From NCBI GenBank assembly GCA_964526835.1, contig CAZGMK010000008.1:87823-151822 (forward strand): a DNA stretch of 64,000 bases, written 5' to 3'. Below are positions 8,844 through 18,737 of this stretch, one piece after another. The notes beneath the pieces are model-generated. The model searched no databases. It was given only the letters and a program-made list of their open reading frames with translations, and was not told where the DNA came from. This stretch comes from DAOSXA01 sp964526835. Its GTDB lineage: Bacteria; Zixibacteria; MSB-5A5; GN15; FEB-12. Position 1 is the first letter of the stretch. Each line of letters opens with the position of its first letter. A program made the position numbers and the translations under genes.

Positions 8844-9890
8844 ATGATCGCCAGAGTAGCGATAGCATTATTGACCGCGACGGTGGCCATCGCCGGCCCT
8901 TCCGGGGCCGAGTCCATCTACGGTCTGATTACCAAGGGCCAAATCCAACAGGCTGAAGATTCTCTGTCATCACTGACATCGTCTGAATTGCGCGACGGCA
9001 ACATGCTGTTCTACGCCTCGCTCATAGAGTCCGATGCGGGGAAGTCCGCCGACCTGATGCGGGCGGCCCTTCGATCATCGGTGTCACCGATCCATCGCGA
9101 AGAGATCTACAATCTCCTGGCCGAGTACTACTATCTGCAGGGCGAGTTCGATGAACTGCGCGCTGTGCTCCTCGACTATCTCACGTTGTGGGAGTCGGGT
9201 CGGCACCGTGGTCACATGATGCGGCTGGCTACACTTGTGGATGAGCGGACCGGCGCGCTTGAGGCCGCCAGGCGGCAGGCGGAGCGTTACCTTCTGCACT
9301 ACCCTGAGGGCGATGAAGTGCAGTGGGGTCTGATCGACAAGGCCCGTCTCATGGCTGCAAGCGGACAGGAGGTCGCCGCCGATGACATTCTGCGGAGACT
9401 GTCCCGGAAGGCCGACGGACCGGGCGTTCCCATGGCTCTCACTCTGCTGGCGCAGCAGGCTATCGCTGCGAACCGAAGCGAGGATGCCCTGTTCTGCTAC
9501 AATTTACTGCGCGATGGTTATCCCGCGGCGGTTGGGCTGGACGCCCTCGCCGAGAAGCTCTCCGGTTTGCCCACGGGGGCAACGCCCGCACCGCAATCTC
9601 CTGCCGGCGACACCGGCGAGTCGCCTTCGTCGGACGAGACTGAACCGTCGGCGGCGGGTCCGGTGTACTCGGTCCGCGTCGGCGTGTTTTCGGTTCCGGA
9701 GAATGCACGCCGCCAGGCGGACAGGTTCGCCGAATACGGCCGCGCTGTCGATATCGTCAACCGCACTCTGGGGGGCAGTAACTACCGGGTAGTGCTGGTT
9801 GGCCAGTTCCCCGACTACCATTCGGCCGCAGCCTTCAAGCACAAGCTCGAACAGGAACACAACGAGGTCTACCTGGTCGTCACACGATGA
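8844..9890 (+). CDS. Exported TPR-SPOR domain protein
   Basis: From the ATG at 8844 the protein has a signal peptide (MIARVAIALLTATVAIAGPSGA). The frame also has a start at 8811, but that adds 11 residues before the signal peptide. The middle (about 40-220 of the mature protein) has TPR-like helices, followed by a Pro/Ser-rich linker and a C-terminal SPOR domain beginning YSVRVGVFSVPENARRQADR and ending YLVVTR. SPOR domains bind denuded peptidoglycan glycan strands, so the protein likely works at the septum or in wall turnover. Its stop overlaps the mutS start as ATGA. Confidence 0.82.
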   Translation: MIARVAIALLTATVAIAGPSGAESIYGLITKGQIQQAEDSLSSLTSSELRDGNMLFYASLIESDAGKSADLMRAALRSSVSPIHREEIYNLLAEYYYLQGEFDELRAVLLDYLTLWESGRHRGHMMRLATLVDERTGALEAARRQAERYLLHYPEGDEVQWGLIDKARLMAASGQEVAADDILRRLSRKADGPGVPMALTLLAQQAIAANRSEDALFCYNLLRDGYPAAVGLDALAEKLSGLPTGATPAPQSPAGDTGESPSSDETEPSAAGPVYSVRVGVFSVPENARRQADRFAEYGRAVDIVNRTLGGSNYRVVLVGQFPDYHSAAAFKHKLEQEHNEVYLVVTR

Positions 9891-12499
9891 GCGCCTTCAA
9901 CGGCAAGGACTCCGGGTTGACTCCCCTGATGCAGCAGTTCCACGCCATCAAGGAGCAGCATCCGGACAAACTTCTGTTTTTCAGGATGGGTGACTTCTAC
10001 GAGTTATTCGGCGACGATGCCGTCACCGCCGCACCCGTCCTGGGCATTGCATTGACCTCACGGTCGCACGGCGCCGCCGGCGAGCGGATTCCCCTGGCCG
10101 GCGTACCGCACCACTCCGCTGACCGCTACCTGGCTCGCCTGCTGAAGGCCGGTCACAAGGTGGTTGTAGTCGAACAGGTGGAGGATCCCAGGACAGCGAA
10201 GGGCATCGTCAAACGCGATATCGTCGAAATCCTCACTCCCGGCACTGCGACCGTCGAGGAAGCAGCCGATGGATCCACACCGCCGATGCTGGCCGCTGTC
10301 TGCAGCGGCCCCAGGAAGACTCTGGGACTGGCTGCTCTGGATCTGAATACCGGCGCATTCCTGGTCGATGAGGGAGATCCCCACGAAATCGGCGAGCGTC
10401 TACGGGTTCTCGAGCCCACGGAAGTCATCTATCCGGCCGATGGTGATCAGGATACCTGGAGGGAGCGGATCGGCCTGACCAACGGTTCGGTCCAGTTCAC
10501 CGACTTCGGTGAGTGGAACTTCGACTACCGCACGGCCAGCCGCGAGCTCAACCAGCACTTCGGAACCAGCACTCTTGATGGGTTCGGTGTCGGATCGTGC
10601 CGGGCTGCGATCGCCGCCGCCGGAGCGGTAATGCGCTATCTGCGCGAGAACCGACATGGGCAACTGGGCCACATCAATCGACTGACCCGCCTCGACAAAC
10701 GTGAGACCATGACGCTCGACTACACTACCGTTCGAAATCTCGAACTGGTTCATTCCATTGTCGGTGGGACCGGGGAGAACTCGCTGTTGAGCGTGGTGGA
10801 CCGTTGCCTCACCGCCGCCGGTAGTCGGCGGCTGCGTCAGTCATTGCTGAGTCCGTTTCGGCGGCGCGCCCCGATTGAACGACGCCAGTCAGGTGTGGCC
10901 GAGCTGGTGCGCCATCGGGACCTTGCCGCGGCGATCCGGGGTGAACTCAAAGGCGTGCCCGACCTGGAACGTCTCGCCGGCCGTCTTGGCCTGCATAAGC
11001 TAAATCCCCGCCAAATGGCGGCGATCAATGAATGCATCAAGAAATCCGCCGGATTGGCGCGGGTCCTCGAGCAGGCCCACAGCCCGTTGTTGTCGAGCAT
11101 CGGGTCAGGCCTTCCACAGTGGTCGGAAGTGATAGCGAAGCTGGATCAGGCGCTGGTTGACGAACCGCCGCTGACCACCAACAAGGGTAACATTCTAAGG
11201 AGAGGCTACTCCGAGGAGCTGGACCGTCTCAATGACTCCATCAAGGATGCGCGTGTCTACATCGCCTCGCTCCAGCAGAAAGAGCGCAAGAGAACCGGCA
11301 TTTCCAGTCTCAAGGTAGGCTATAACAAGGTTTTCGGATACTATCTCGAAGTTACCAGGGCCAATGCCGCTCTGGTCCCGAAGGAATACATCCGCAAGCA
11401 AACCCTGGTCAACGCTGAGCGCTACATAACCGAGGAACTCAAGGAGAAAGAGGACCTCATAGTCAGCGCCGAAGAGAAGATCTTCCGTCTTGAAGAGAAG
11501 CTTTACCAGGCATTGGTTGATTCCCTGGAAGCGCACATTGGCGACCTCTTACACACGGCGCACCTCATAGCCGAACTGGATCTCGTAGCCGGGTTGGCCG
11601 AGTTGGCCGTCAGCCGGGGCTACTGCCGTCCGGAGATATTCGAGGACAGGCGTTTGCTCATAGAGGCCGGGCGTCACCCGGTGATCGAATCCGTGTTGCC
11701 GCCGGGTTCATTCGTGGCCAACGATGCCGCCCTCGGTTCCGATAATGAGACTATAATAATCCTGACCGGGCCGAACATGTCCGGCAAATCGACTTACCTG
11801 CGCCAACTCGGTTTGATAGTGATACTTGCCCAGATCGGTTCTTTCGTGCCGGCCGACAAGGCCCAAATTGGACTGGTGGACCGGGTCTTCACTCGCGTCG
11901 GAGCGCTCGATGACCTGGCCCGCGGCCAGTCGACGTTCCTCGTCGAGATGGTCGAGACGGCCAATATCATGCACAATGCTACCGATCGGTCGCTGGTTCT
12001 GCTGGATGAAGTGGGGCGTGGGACTTCCACCTTCGACGGTCTCTCCGTCGCCTGGTCGGTAGTAGAGTACATAAGCGATCATATCACCTGCCGCACTGTC
12101 TTCGCAACCCACTACCATGAGCTCACGGCTATGGCCGAGCTGTTCGATAAAGTGCGAAACTACCAGGTTGCGGTGAAGAAGTGGGAGGACCGCGTGGTCT
12201 TTCTCCACCAGATCATCCCCGGGGGCTGTGATGACTCCTATGGCATTGAGGTGGCCCGCCTGGCCGGACTGCCGCGGGCTGCGATCGGCCGCGCCAAGCA
12301 GATTCTGCGGCTGCTGGAGTCCGGTAAGTTCAGCCAGAGCGAGCTGGGCAAAGGCCTCTATCAGTCACGAGTCCAGCCGAGCCTGTTTGATCCCCAGCCA
12401 TCGGTGGTGGAGGAGAGGCTCAAGGAAGTCGATCCGGACAACATGACCCCCCTGGAAGCCCTGCAGTTCCTCAAGGCCCTGCGAGAGGAAATCGAATGA
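9887..12499 (+). CDS. mutS: DNA mismatch repair protein MutS
   Basis: Recognises mismatches and small loops and recruits MutL. It has 870 residues, the normal length. The mismatch-binding F-x-E motif is F37-Y38-E39 in RMGDFYELF. The ATPase domain has Walker A TGPNMSGKSTYLRQ near residue 627 and the MutS signature LLDEVGRGTSTFDGLS further on. The C-terminus ends LKALREEIE after a short linker. The start overlaps the SPOR gene stop and the stop overlaps the mutL start (ATGA), so translation of the three is probably coupled. Confidence 0.98.
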   Translation: MSAFNGKDSGLTPLMQQFHAIKEQHPDKLLFFRMGDFYELFGDDAVTAAPVLGIALTSRSHGAAGERIPLAGVPHHSADRYLARLLKAGHKVVVVEQVEDPRTAKGIVKRDIVEILTPGTATVEEAADGSTPPMLAAVCSGPRKTLGLAALDLNTGAFLVDEGDPHEIGERLRVLEPTEVIYPADGDQDTWRERIGLTNGSVQFTDFGEWNFDYRTASRELNQHFGTSTLDGFGVGSCRAAIAAAGAVMRYLRENRHGQLGHINRLTRLDKRETMTLDYTTVRNLELVHSIVGGTGENSLLSVVDRCLTAAGSRRLRQSLLSPFRRRAPIERRQSGVAELVRHRDLAAAIRGELKGVPDLERLAGRLGLHKLNPRQMAAINECIKKSAGLARVLEQAHSPLLSSIGSGLPQWSEVIAKLDQALVDEPPLTTNKGNILRRGYSEELDRLNDSIKDARVYIASLQQKERKRTGISSLKVGYNKVFGYYLEVTRANAALVPKEYIRKQTLVNAERYITEELKEKEDLIVSAEEKIFRLEEKLYQALVDSLEAHIGDLLHTAHLIAELDLVAGLAELAVSRGYCRPEIFEDRRLLIEAGRHPVIESVLPPGSFVANDAALGSDNETIIILTGPNMSGKSTYLRQLGLIVILAQIGSFVPADKAQIGLVDRVFTRVGALDDLARGQSTFLVEMVETANIMHNATDRSLVLLDEVGRGTSTFDGLSVAWSVVEYISDHITCRTVFATHYHELTAMAELFDKVRNYQVAVKKWEDRVVFLHQIIPGGCDDSYGIEVARLAGLPRAAIGRAKQILRLLESGKFSQSELGKGLYQSRVQPSLFDPQPSVVEERLKEVDPDNMTPLEALQFLKALREEIE

Positions 12500-14373
12500 C
12501 AAGTCGATTGTCGCCTAAGGCTCACTGGATCCGCCCCCTCCCGGCCAACGTGGTCAACAAGATCGCGGCGGGAGAGGTTGTCGAGAGACCCTCGGCGGTG
12601 GTGAAGGAGTTGGTCGAGAACGCTGTCGACGCCGGCGCCGATCGCATCGATGTCTTCATCGAGAAGGCCGGCGTCAAGCTGATCAAGGTTGTCGATAATG
12701 GTTGCGGCATAGGCGAGGATCAGATCGAGATCGCCTTCGCCCGTCACGCCACATCGAAGATCACGCAGTTCAAGGACCTTGACGCCCTGTACTCCTACGG
12801 TTTTCGCGGAGAAGCGCTGCCATCCATCGCTTCGGTGTCGCGTCTGAGGATGGTCAGCCGACCGGCCGAAGCCGGGTCCGGAACCGAATTGATCATCGAG
12901 GGTGGAATTGTGCAGAGTCGGGCCCCGATCGCCGCCGCGCCCGGGACTTCGGTGGAGGTCGAGAATCTGTTCTTCAATACGCCCGGCCGCAGGAAATTTC
13001 TCAAGGCGGAGTCGACCGAGGCGCGACATCTGTCGCGCACCGCGACGGCCCTGACGTTGGGGCGTCCGGAGATCGGCTTTTCGTACACTGTCAACAATCG
13101 CGAGGTCTTTGCCTTGCCCCCAGGCCAAACGCTGGTGCAGCGCGCTGAGGCTCTGCTTGGCGGTAACGGACGCATGGCCGTGGTGGAGGGGGACGAGGGG
13201 CCGGTTCGGGTCAGCGGCTGCGTCGGACCGCCCGACATGGCGCAGCACAATCGATTCGGCCTTTACCTGTTCGTGAATAGCCGCTACATCTTCTCCCCGG
13301 TTCTGTCTCACGCTGTCCGTGCCTCCTATGGCGAGATGTTGCCCTCCGGACTGTATCCGGTCGGGTCACTGCTGGTCAATCTGGATCCTGCCTCGGTTGA
13401 CGTGAACGTTCATCCGTCCAAGACCGAGGTTCGCCTGTCGCACGAACGGGAGGTCCACGATATTGTCCGGCGCATCGTGGCCCAGGCGTTGCGCCAGGAT
13501 GGCGTGATCCCTGAATTCCGGCACGCCTCCCACAAGCCTTCGGTGGATTCGGCTCACCGCCCGACATCTGTGTCTGATTCGACTGCTCGCCGGGGCCTAA
13601 TCCCCGGTGTTCGCAACCGTGATTCCGGCCCGGGGCTGCTCTCTGAACTGCACCGTGGGGTACCCGGAGAGACTGACTCGGCGGCCTTCCCGTCGGTCGC
13701 AAATGTGGATACCAACACCGGCGAGATACTCGAAGGCCCCGCGCCTACTTCCGGGACACCTACAGAGGGGGCGGATGCTGAGCGGCCCGCCCCGGGGCCC
13801 TCTAAGGGCTTCCACCTGATCGGGCGATTCTCCGATCGCTACCTGCTGCTGCAGTCGGGAGACGACCTCTATGTCGTCGATCAGCATACCGCCCATGAGC
13901 GTGTTCTCTATGAAGAGATACTGAGTCGTCTCGAACACAGCAGTCTTGAATCTCAGACTCTCCTGCTTCCGGTTCAGATAGAGCTCACTCCCGAGCAGAT
14001 GAGCATCTTCGCCGTGGTCAGCGAGGAGCTTAACCGCGGGGGATTCTCTGTATCTGAATTCGGCGGCCGCATGATCAACATCGAAGCCGTTCCGGTGGTG
14101 ATGTCGAAACGCTCCCCGCAGAAGGTGGTACTGAGCGTCCTCGACGACATCTCCAGTTTCCGGCGCAAGGGACAGGACCTGTCCAAAGGTATGGCCCAAT
14201 CCATGGCCTGTCGGGCGGCTGTAATGGCCGGCGATCACCTGGGCGAGGCCGAAGCCGTCCATCTGGTCGACCGCTTGCTGCAATGCACCGACAGATACAC
14301 TTGCCCTCACGGTCGGCCGACCTTCATCCGCATCACTCGTCGTGACCTGGACAAGCAATTTGGCCGTGAGTGA
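12496..14373 (+). CDS. mutL: DNA mismatch repair protein MutL (endonuclease type)
   Basis: GHKL ATPase that links MutS recognition to strand nicking. The N-terminal ATPase begins with NKIAAGEVVERPSAVVKEL and has GFRGEALPSIASVS. A variable linker (about 330-435) is Pro/Ser/Thr-rich. The C-terminal domain carries the nicking-endonuclease motif as DQHTAHERVLYEE from about D462 (consensus DQHA-x2-E-x4-E, with Thr in place of Ala), plus ACRAA and CPHGRP elements. MutL should therefore make its own nicks, as in bacteria without MutH. It has 625 residues and overlaps both neighbours by a few bases. Confidence 0.97.
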   Translation: MTSRLSPKAHWIRPLPANVVNKIAAGEVVERPSAVVKELVENAVDAGADRIDVFIEKAGVKLIKVVDNGCGIGEDQIEIAFARHATSKITQFKDLDALYSYGFRGEALPSIASVSRLRMVSRPAEAGSGTELIIEGGIVQSRAPIAAAPGTSVEVENLFFNTPGRRKFLKAESTEARHLSRTATALTLGRPEIGFSYTVNNREVFALPPGQTLVQRAEALLGGNGRMAVVEGDEGPVRVSGCVGPPDMAQHNRFGLYLFVNSRYIFSPVLSHAVRASYGEMLPSGLYPVGSLLVNLDPASVDVNVHPSKTEVRLSHEREVHDIVRRIVAQALRQDGVIPEFRHASHKPSVDSAHRPTSVSDSTARRGLIPGVRNRDSGPGLLSELHRGVPGETDSAAFPSVANVDTNTGEILEGPAPTSGTPTEGADAERPAPGPSKGFHLIGRFSDRYLLLQSGDDLYVVDQHTAHERVLYEEILSRLEHSSLESQTLLLPVQIELTPEQMSIFAVVSEELNRGGFSVSEFGGRMINIEAVPVVMSKRSPQKVVLSVLDDISSFRRKGQDLSKGMAQSMACRAAVMAGDHLGEAEAVHLVDRLLQCTDRYTCPHGRPTFIRITRRDLDKQFGRE

Positions 14374-15286
14374 TTCCCGTCGGATACCGATAATCGCCGG
14401 CCCGACTGGCTCAGGCAAGACCGCGATCGCCGTCAGGCTGGCGGAGCACTACCCCATCGAGGTGGTCGGAGCCGACTCCCGGCAGATTATTCGCGGGCTC
14501 GATATCGGCACCGCCAAACCGACAGCCGCTGAGCGGCGGGCGGCGCCCATGCACCTGGTCGACCTGATCGAGCCGGGCGGACGCTACAGCGCCTTTCGCT
14601 TCATAGACGATGCCGAAACGGCTATCTCCGAAGTCTTGACGCGGGGCAACATCCCCGTCGTAGTCGGCGGCACCGGTCTGTACCTGCGGGCGCTTACGGC
14701 GGGGATTGTGGAGATCGACGACGACAACCTCGAGATCCGAAGGCGTCTGGAGGAGCAAATGCAACAGGAGGGCCCCGAGGCCATGCATGCCAGGCTGCGG
14801 AAGATCGATCCGCTCGAGGCGGAGCAGGTCCATCCACACAACCAGGTCCGTGTGATCAGGGCGCTGGAGTTGTTTTACCTGACCGGCCGCTGCAAGTCCG
14901 AACTCATGTACACCGATGTTTACCGCCGCCCCTCTTTCAATTACCGGTTCTATCGACTCATGCCGCCGCGCGACGAGTTATACGGGAAGATAAACCGAAG
15001 AGTAGAGCAGATGGTCGACAACGGATTGCTCAACGAGGTCAGGCGTTTCGTGGACGACGGGTTGGCCGAATCCGTGCGCCAGTCCCGCGTAATCGGCTAC
15101 ACTGAATTGCTCGATTATCTGGATGGCGCTCGCAGTCTTGAAGAAGCAGTGAGCCTGATCAAGCAGAATACAAGACACTATGCCAAACGGCAGTACACGT
15201 GGCTGCGTCATCAGGTGAAAGGGCCCGTTTATCATCAGCCGGAGGACTTGGCGGCCGATTTGGCGCAGAATTTGGACAAATGGTAG
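14366..15286 (+). CDS. miaA: tRNA dimethylallyltransferase MiaA
   Basis: Transfers a dimethylallyl group to A37 of tRNAs that read codons starting with U. P-loop GPTGSGKTAIAVRL sits at the N-terminus, followed by EVVGADSRQIIRGLDIGTAKPT, the family signature, and VVVGGTGLYLRALTAG. The GTG at 14366 overlaps the mutL stop (GTGAGTGA) and gives MSDSRRIPIIAGPTGSGKT as expected; a start at 14342 would add eight residues and is less likely. The mutL-miaA adjacency is also seen in E. coli. Confidence 0.96.
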   Translation: MSDSRRIPIIAGPTGSGKTAIAVRLAEHYPIEVVGADSRQIIRGLDIGTAKPTAAERRAAPMHLVDLIEPGGRYSAFRFIDDAETAISEVLTRGNIPVVVGGTGLYLRALTAGIVEIDDDNLEIRRRLEEQMQQEGPEAMHARLRKIDPLEAEQVHPHNQVRVIRALELFYLTGRCKSELMYTDVYRRPSFNYRFYRLMPPRDELYGKINRRVEQMVDNGLLNEVRRFVDDGLAESVRQSRVIGYTELLDYLDGARSLEEAVSLIKQNTRHYAKRQYTWLRHQVKGPVYHQPEDLAADLAQNLDKW

Positions 15287-15293
15287 AAAAAGC

Positions 15294-15323
15294 TTGCCCC
15301 GCGCTCTGCTTAACGCATATATG
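15294..15323 (+). promoter_or_regulatory. Possible promoter before the lytic transglycosylase gene
   Basis: TTGCCC at 15294-15299 and TATATG at 15318-15323, separated by 18 bp, lie about 100 bp before the transglycosylase start. The -35 element matches the consensus at four of six positions. A similar TTGCCCC lies before the HU gene and before the microcompartment gene. Confidence 0.35.
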
Positions 15324-15420
15324 TCAATAGCTTAGCGCAAGATGGATTCAAGCCGGACGGTCCGCGAACCGATAAGACTAGGGATAGGTCATAAGGAACA
15401 TCAAGCCACAGGAAGACAAC

Positions 15421-17631
15421 GTGTTGAGACGGTATCTAACGTTACTGATGCTGCTTTCGATGACGGTAACAGCAGCGGCAGGGCTGTGGGGTTGCGCAGG
15501 GAAGCACGGGCTGAGCTCGCCACAAGTTTATGGCGATGCCAGTAGGGAGGAGACGGACTCTCAAGCCGCCCAGGATGAGCCACCCGAGCAGGCCGCTGGT
15601 GAACAGGACGACTCCCACCGATCCGCCCTGAGGACCCACCGGGTGAATCAGCAGGACCCGAACGAGGTGCCCAGCGAAGTATCCGGCGCCCCGGAAGAGC
15701 CGGGCCAGGCGATTACGCTGTCCTATGGCGCCGCCGACATCTCTGACTCTGCTTCGGCAATCGACGACGATATTTGGCGCAAGTTCGACATGGCCGAGGA
15801 ATTCTACCTGATGGGCGTGATGGCCAACCGGGAGGCCAGCTGGGAGGAGGCCCAGTATTACTTCGAGAAAGGCCTGAGAATCCTGGCCAAGCTCGACATA
15901 GAAACCGATGATTCAATTCTGACGCCGGAGGCTGCGACTTACTCCCGGTTGCTGGACAATTTCGTAGCGGACTATCGGTCGACCCTGCGTTCGCTGGGGC
16001 ACCTGGAGTCGGATGTGTCGGCATCGGTTGTCATCGAGCGTTTCGGCTCGCTTGCCGATAACCTCGGCGCCGATTCGATTCGGGTCTACGAGCGAACCGA
16101 GAAACCCGAGGTGACCTACGATCTGCCGATTCACGTCAACGACCGCGTCAAGTCGTCGATCGTCTACTTTCAAACCGTCGCCTACGATGCCTTCGCCAAG
16201 TATCTCCGACGATCGCAGAAGTATACGCCGATGCAGAAACGCATCCTGGCCGAATATGGCCTGCCGCAGGATTTGATATATCTGTCCCTGGTGGAATCCG
16301 GCTACAATCCACATGCCTATTCATGGGCGCGGGCCATGGGGCTCTGGCAGTTCATTGCCTCGACCGGCAGGATGTACAATCTCAATCGTTCCTGGTGGAT
16401 AGATGAGCGCAAGGACCCGATCAAATCCACTCATGCGGCCTGCCGGTTCCTGAAGGACCTCTATGAGGAATTCGGTGATTGGGAGCTGGCCATGGCTGCC
16501 TACAACGGTGGCCCGGGACGAGTGCGAGGCTCCATTCGCCGGCAGAAGACCAATGACTTCTGGAAGCTTCGCCTGAAGCGCCAGACAATGGACTACGTGC
16601 CGCTAATCTATGCGGCCGCCATAATCGCCAAGAACCCGGAGAAGTACGGCTTTACCGACATCGAATTCGAGCCTGAAATCGTATGGGACGAGGTTACTAT
16701 CGACCGGTGTCTGGAGCTCAAAACTGTCGCCAGGGAACTGGGCTGCTCGGCCGAGAAACTGGAAGAGCTTAACCCGGAACTCCTGCGCAAGTATACACCC
16801 CCGGATATGGACACGTATGTTCTGAAAGTACCGAAGGGGAGTGTCGACAAATTCTGGGCGGTCTACGATCGGATCCCCTCGCCCGAAGAGACCAGTTGGG
16901 TGCGCCACCGTATCAGCCGGGGTGAAAGTGTGAGCACGATAGCCGCTCGCTACGGAGTCTCGCAGTACGCCATCCTCCAGGCCAACAATCTCGATCGCCG
17001 TTCGACCATCTATGCCGGCAAGGAGTTGATCGTACCGGTTCCGCTGGACCGCAGTCAAACCAGCCGATCCTATCGCTCGTACGAGGCGGAGGATGGCATC
17101 TATGTGGTCCGATCGGGAGACACGATGTGGGATATAGCAAGGGCCTTCGGAACCACGGTGGATGCGCTGCGCAGCTCCAACTACATCGAACGAGGCTCCC
17201 GGATCTATGTTGGCCAGAAGATGAAAATCCCAGCCTCGGCATCAAAGATGAAGGAGAAATCCAGAGAGAGCTCTTCGCCGCGCACTTATGCATCGAGTAC
17301 CCAGCCAACTCAGTCAAGCGACAAGAGCCGGCACAAGGTACGCTCGGGTGACACTCTCTGGGATATCGCTCGCATGTACGGGACCACGACCGCCAGGATC
17401 CGACAGCTTAACGGCCTGGGCCGGTCGAGCCGAATCTATCCCGGTCAGATGCTGACCATAGCCGATGATGGGGCGCCTGAGTTCGTAATTCATCAGGTCA
17501 GGCGAGGCGAAAACCTGAGTTGGATTGCGCAGAAATATCGCACGACGATTGCGCGGATAGTTGCTGCAAACAATATCGTTGACCCCGATGACTTGCGGAT
17601 CGGGGATCGACTGAAGATCTACGTCAAATAA
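15421..17631 (+). CDS. Lipoprotein lytic transglycosylase with four LysM repeats (MltD-like)
   Basis: Cleaves peptidoglycan glycan strands to give anhydro-muropeptides. Lipoprotein signal with lipobox LWGC (22-25), so it is anchored through Cys25. A low-complexity linker follows to about 100. The SLT domain (about 270-390) has the catalytic glutamate E292 in LVESGYNP, then MGLWQFIASTGRMYNL and MAAYNGGPGRV. A MltD-type linker follows, then four LysM motifs at about 498-542, 561-604, 638-681 and 691-736. The GTG start at 15421 is used since it begins the signal peptide. Spacing to sppA is 12 bp, so the two are probably co-transcribed. Confidence 0.93.
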   Translation: MLRRYLTLLMLLSMTVTAAAGLWGCAGKHGLSSPQVYGDASREETDSQAAQDEPPEQAAGEQDDSHRSALRTHRVNQQDPNEVPSEVSGAPEEPGQAITLSYGAADISDSASAIDDDIWRKFDMAEEFYLMGVMANREASWEEAQYYFEKGLRILAKLDIETDDSILTPEAATYSRLLDNFVADYRSTLRSLGHLESDVSASVVIERFGSLADNLGADSIRVYERTEKPEVTYDLPIHVNDRVKSSIVYFQTVAYDAFAKYLRRSQKYTPMQKRILAEYGLPQDLIYLSLVESGYNPHAYSWARAMGLWQFIASTGRMYNLNRSWWIDERKDPIKSTHAACRFLKDLYEEFGDWELAMAAYNGGPGRVRGSIRRQKTNDFWKLRLKRQTMDYVPLIYAAAIIAKNPEKYGFTDIEFEPEIVWDEVTIDRCLELKTVARELGCSAEKLEELNPELLRKYTPPDMDTYVLKVPKGSVDKFWAVYDRIPSPEETSWVRHRISRGESVSTIAARYGVSQYAILQANNLDRRSTIYAGKELIVPVPLDRSQTSRSYRSYEAEDGIYVVRSGDTMWDIARAFGTTVDALRSSNYIERGSRIYVGQKMKIPASASKMKEKSRESSSPRTYASSTQPTQSSDKSRHKVRSGDTLWDIARMYGTTTARIRQLNGLGRSSRIYPGQMLTIADDGAPEFVIHQVRRGENLSWIAQKYRTTIARIVAANNIVDPDDLRIGDRLKIYVK

Positions 17632-17643
17632 CAGGTTAGCCTA

Positions 17644-18546
17644 ATGGCGCGTAAACGGGACATCATTGTTGGGGTCATAATCGGCCTGGGGTTTCTGGTT
17701 GGCTTGATGATAATGGCTCTCATGTTCATCGGCATGATAAGCGGCGGCGGAGATTTGGCGCTGGCCGGGCTGGGGGGGAATGTCGGCGTGGTCGAGATAT
17801 TCGGCGTCATCGACGAAAGTTCCGGTCGACGCGCTATCGAGCAGTTAGATGATTGGGTCGACCGCGGCTCGGTCAAGGCGATTGTGCTGCATATTGTTTC
17901 CCCGGGCGGCGAGGTTGCTATCTCACAGGAGATGCACGACGCTATTCTCCGCGCCCGAGAAAGGAAGCCGGTTGTGGCGTCTATGGGAGCAGTAGCCGCC
18001 TCCGGCGGCCTCTATGTGGCTGTTGCGGCTGATCGTATCGTGGCCAATCCGGGTACACTGACCGGATCGATAGGCGTGCTCATGCAGTTTATGCAGGCCG
18101 ACAAGTTGTTGGAGAAAGTAGGGATCGGATTCGAGACAGTCAAATCGGGAGAGTTCAAGGACGTCGGCAGCCTCGATCGTGAAATGACTGAGCAGGAGCA
18201 GCTTATGCTGCGCTCGGTGGTGATGGATACTTACGAGCAGTTCGTTCAGGCAGTTGCCGAAGGCCGGAGTATGGATCCGGACCGCGTGCGCGAGCTGGCC
18301 GACGGTGCCATCTTTACCGGCCACCAGGCCGTCAACTACGGCCTGGTCGACACTCTGGGTGGTCTGTACGAAGCAGCACGGATCGCGGCCGACCTGGCCC
18401 GCATCACAGGCGAGCCCAAGCTGGTGCGGCCGTATGAACCCCGCAAAGTCAGGATTTTTGATCTGCTCGGGAGCCTGCTCAGCCTCGATCCGAGAACGCC
18501 CGGTGGAATTATGGATGGCCCCAGGCTGATGTACCTATATCGATAA
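17644..18546 (+). CDS. sppA: Signal peptide peptidase SppA, short single-domain form
   Basis: Membrane-anchored serine protease of the ClpP fold that degrades cleaved signal peptides. One TM helix at about 8-34, then the protease domain. The catalytic pair is predicted as S120 (in AASGGLY) and K172 (in KSGEFKDVGS), 52 residues apart as in Bacillus SppA. The oxyanion region is GTLTGSIGVL. With 300 residues it is the half-size form that assembles as an octamer in Bacillus, not the double-length E. coli enzyme. Confidence 0.93.
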   Translation: MARKRDIIVGVIIGLGFLVGLMIMALMFIGMISGGGDLALAGLGGNVGVVEIFGVIDESSGRRAIEQLDDWVDRGSVKAIVLHIVSPGGEVAISQEMHDAILRARERKPVVASMGAVAASGGLYVAVAADRIVANPGTLTGSIGVLMQFMQADKLLEKVGIGFETVKSGEFKDVGSLDREMTEQEQLMLRSVVMDTYEQFVQAVAEGRSMDPDRVRELADGAIFTGHQAVNYGLVDTLGGLYEAARIAADLARITGEPKLVRPYEPRKVRIFDLLGSLLSLDPRTPGGIMDGPRLMYLYR

Positions 18547-18557
18547 GAGACAAAAAC

Positions 18558-18585
18558 TTGCCCCGATTTAGTGAAAAAGTATGGA
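18558..18585 (+). promoter_or_regulatory. Possible promoter of the HU gene
   Basis: TTGCCC (18558-18563) and TATGGA (18580-18585) are separated by 16 bp, about 150 bp before the HU start. The match to consensus is moderate. The long untranslated leader that would follow has no obvious regulatory fold that I can support. Confidence 0.35.
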
Positions 18586-18737
18586 CATCGGCGGGATTAT
18601 GTGTTTTCTTAGCGGTCGCCGGGACGTATCCCTGCACATAACAAAGAGTTATACGGACACCGACGAGCCAAAGGATGCGCAGCCATTGAAAGCAAAAGGA
18701 ATTAAACATAAAGCACAACTCCTCGAGGGAGGATATT

